This document shows, piece by piece, positions 62,200-64,000 of a DNA stretch of 64,000 nucleotides. Every line of letters starts with the position of its first letter. Within the stretch, counting starts at the first letter, position 1. The translations under genes and the position numbers were made by a program. The DNA comes from Pseudomonadota bacterium (GTDB lineage Bacteria > Desulfobacterota > Desulfobacteria > Desulfobacterales > Desulfolunaceae): NCBI GenBank assembly GCA_018818835.1, contig JAHIRD010000102.1, forward strand, positions 1 through 64,000. Reading direction: 5' to 3'. The notes below the pieces were generated by a model. It worked only from the letters and a program-made list of their open reading frames with translations. It had not been told where the DNA came from and did no database searches.

Positions 62200-63170
62200 A
62201 GGTTTCCTGCCCAGCCTTCCCTGGCATCATATTCCTGCCAGAACTGGACATGTTCGTTTGGGTCGGTGATGTGACGGGCTTCAAAGGCAACAGCCCTCAA
62301 CATTTCCCGTTGTTTCCTGAACAACTCAAAATCCGGAGCTTCACTGGGACGGAAAACAGGGGACATGCAATCGTAAACCACGGTTGCCCCGGGATGGCCG
62401 GAAAGACCCAGGTCCTTATGATCCCAATGCTGGGATAAGGCCACCACACGGTCTCCCACATAAATGGCCTCGTTTAATTCATGGGTGACGATGAGGATGG
62501 TGTAGGGCGGTGTCCTGTCTTCATTGCGCGCCCGTGTGTTTTCACCATAAAGGGTCAAAAGCATTTTCTGGAGTTCTTCACGGGTGGCCTCGTCCAGCGC
62601 TCCAAAGGGTTCATCAAGGAGCAGAACAGACGGTTTCATGATCAGGGCCTGGGCAATGGCAACACGTTGGCGCATGCCCCCGGACATTTCGTGGGGATAC
62701 TGGTTGACCGACTCCCCGAGCTTAAGGGTGTTTAACAGGGCATCGGCTTCATCCAGATGCTTTTTCTTCATGGTTCGCCAGCTTTGAAAACGAAACAGAC
62801 GGAAGGGCAGGCTGGTCTGATCCAGCATAAGGCCCACGGCCACATTTTCACGGGCCGTGAGAAAGGGAAACAAGGTGTACTGCTGGTAGACAATGCCCCT
62901 GTCCCTGCCGGGCCGGGTGACAACCCGGGCCGTATCCGAATCCCGGGGTTTGATCATAACGTCGCCTTCACAGGGGGGATGGGTGCCCACAATGGCTCTG
63001 AGCAAGGTGGACTTTCCGCAGCCGCTGGGGCCCACCAGGGAGACGATCTCGCCCCGGATGATTTTCAAATTGATATTGAACAGCACGCGCTTGGGACCGA
63101 ACCAGTGGTTGAGATTTCGGCACTCCAGAACAATATCCTCTTTAAAGGCCTGATGTTTATCTTTTGCCAT
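62196..63170 (-). CDS. ABC transporter ATP-binding protein (nitrate/sulfonate/taurine type)
   Basis: The ATG at 63170 with AGGTGG upstream gives 324 aa; a frame start at 63269 lies inside the permease gene. Walker A GPSGCGKST, Q-loop VYQQYTLFPFL, signature MSGGMRQRVAIAQAL, Walker B VLLLDEPFGALDE and H-loop VTHELNEA are all intact. It resembles SsuB/TauB/NrtD ATPases. After the ATPase core a C-terminal ~80-residue extension (residues ~245-324) carries polar sequence without a known domain. The start overlaps the permease end by 14 bp, and the end overlaps the AAA+ gene. Confidence 0.88.
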   Translation of the reverse strand: MAKDKHQAFKEDIVLECRNLNHWFGPKRVLFNINLKIIRGEIVSLVGPSGCGKSTLLRAIVGTHPPCEGDVMIKPRDSDTARVVTRPGRDRGIVYQQYTLFPFLTARENVAVGLMLDQTSLPFRLFRFQSWRTMKKKHLDEADALLNTLKLGESVNQYPHEMSGGMRQRVAIAQALIMKPSVLLLDEPFGALDEATREELQKMLLTLYGENTRARNEDRTPPYTILIVTHELNEAIYVGDRVVALSQHWDHKDLGLSGHPGATVVYDCMSPVFRPSEAPDFELFRKQREMLRAVAFEARHITDPNEHVQFWQEYDAREGWAGNL

Positions 63171-63978
63171 GGGTATACCACCTGAAAAATATGTGCTGGG
63201 TCCTGCGGAGCAGGACATCCATAAAAAATCCAAACGCAGCCAGAACCGCCAAATACGGGTAAACCACATTCATGTTCAATAGACGGGACTGGAGGCGGAT
63301 TCTGTAACCGAAACCCACATCGCCCACCACCATTTCCGCAGCGATCAGGTAAACCATGGCCGGTCCGATCTGAAGCCTGACTGCGTCCAGCATTTTGGGC
63401 ATGATATGGCGAAGGATGATGTTCCAAATCAGTTCGGTTTGGGATGCTCCCAGGGTGTATGCTTTGTAAAGGGTTTCATCGGGGACTTCCTTGACAGCCA
63501 GGTAAATGGATTGGGCCAGGGTCGGCAGCACGCCAAAGGAAATCATGGCCACATACATCCGGGTGTCGGTTCCGGCCAGAACGAAAAAAACAGCAAGGGC
63601 CGCCGTGGGCGGAACCTTGGCCAAAAGGGACATGGGGGGAGCAAGAAAGGCTTCAAAGGGTGTGAAACAACCCATGAGGAGGCCGATGACCACGGCGCCT
63701 GCCACGCCGAAGAAAAGTCCAAGGAAAAGACGTGACATGGTGGCCTTACTGTCCACCACGATCCAGCGTTCGTCGGAACGGGGGTTGACCTCAATGATTT
63801 TCTGGACACCCTGGCCCAGCTGGGTCCAGGTGGGAATGGTGGAATCATCGGGGTTTTTCTGGTGCTGCCAGTGTGAAACCAGGCTGTAGAACCCCATCAG
63901 GACCAGAATGGAAAGGACCCCTATCATCAGGCTCTTTTTTTTGTCAATGGCACGTCGGATCATAGTATGTTTTCCCAT
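63157..63978 (-). CDS. ABC transporter permease (SsuC/TauC-like)
   Basis: A ~273-aa permease with an N-terminal TM helix and about five more. The cytoplasmic EAA loop reads AYTLGASQTELIWNIILRHI with the conserved Gly, typical of the SsuC/TauC/NrtB branch. Starts at 63981 (GTG), 63978 (ATG) and 63963 (ATG) are all possible; ribosome binding sites do not decide clearly. It is the first visible gene of the transporter operon; the substrate-binding protein is expected beyond the right edge. The transported substrate is unknown: this branch handles sulfonates, nitrate, taurine and thiamine precursors. Confidence 0.87.
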   Translation of the reverse strand: MGKHTMIRRAIDKKKSLMIGVLSILVLMGFYSLVSHWQHQKNPDDSTIPTWTQLGQGVQKIIEVNPRSDERWIVVDSKATMSRLFLGLFFGVAGAVVIGLLMGCFTPFEAFLAPPMSLLAKVPPTAALAVFFVLAGTDTRMYVAMISFGVLPTLAQSIYLAVKEVPDETLYKAYTLGASQTELIWNIILRHIMPKMLDAVRLQIGPAMVYLIAAEMVVGDVGFGYRIRLQSRLLNMNVVYPYLAVLAAFGFFMDVLLRRTQHIFFRWYTHGKR

Positions 63979-64000
63979 CACCCTATGGGGTGTTTTTTAC

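Overview
The window looks like chromosomal DNA of a sulfate-reducing Desulfobacterota (Desulfobacterales-like). The strongest evidence is a complete menaquinone reductase operon, qrcABCD (34100-39170), which is typical of sulfate reducers that feed periplasmic c-type cytochrome electrons into the menaquinone pool. Moderate GC, AT-rich intergenic DNA and several families of dispersed short repeats fit this. I cannot name the species. I found no tRNA, rRNA, CRISPR array, prophage or replication origin.

Layout. 1-1300: edge of a Y1/RAYT transposase gene, then an exported coiled-coil protein with a 56-aa lipoprotein upstream. 1621-3267: acyl-CoA ligase. 3662-9598: LPP20/DUF4384 exported protein, diverging from a membrane protein-DUF3187-SrkA kinase cluster, then NAD synthase and a TrpR-type repressor. 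9733-12536: beta-helix surface protein and a Phd/ParE toxin-antitoxin pair. 12725-16917: an enolase-superfamily/alpha-beta-hydrolase fusion and a PilZ-acetyltransferase-like protein. 17747-20690: TIGR03546/TIGR03545 pair and a LOG protein. 21563-24617: hisS-aspS. 25134-33839: COG2426 membrane protein, DUF2520 oxidoreductase, M16C peptidase, DUF2062-rsmA pair and an HD-GYP-like protein. 34100-39421: qrcABCD plus an unannotated 51-aa membrane protein. 39514-41872: DUF169 protein and a cysteine desulfurase carrying an N-terminal DsrC/TusE-like domain. 42435-47211: B12-binding radical SAM protein, small membrane, HD-domain, second toxin-antitoxin, outer-membrane and CGGC proteins. 47415-51737: alpha-2-macroglobulin. 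52308-55700: flavin split-barrel protein-UbiD-KamA operon. 56001-60094: amidohydrolase and a modular lipase-like protein. 60379-63978: ABC transporter permease and ATPase translationally coupled to a Ycf46-like AAA+ ATPase, running off the right edge.

Three repeat families thread through the gaps: a MITE-like palindromic element (four copies, termini TGATG[AA/GC]...CGTAAAAAG), 10-nt-periodic tracts of the type GGACYTATRG (four loci), and longer degenerate intergenic repeats containing the CTTCGTG/GAACGGGTGG motifs (four regions). Two element copies supply or touch the stop codon of the adjacent gene (aspS and the 51-aa protein).

The best candidates for something undescribed are the DsrC-like/cysteine desulfurase fusion with DUF169, the 51-aa protein trailing qrcD, the enolase/alpha-beta-hydrolase fusion with a cysteine in the nucleophile position, and the ABC transporter coupled to an AAA+ ATPase. 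Function is inferred from motifs read by eye; no database search was possible.
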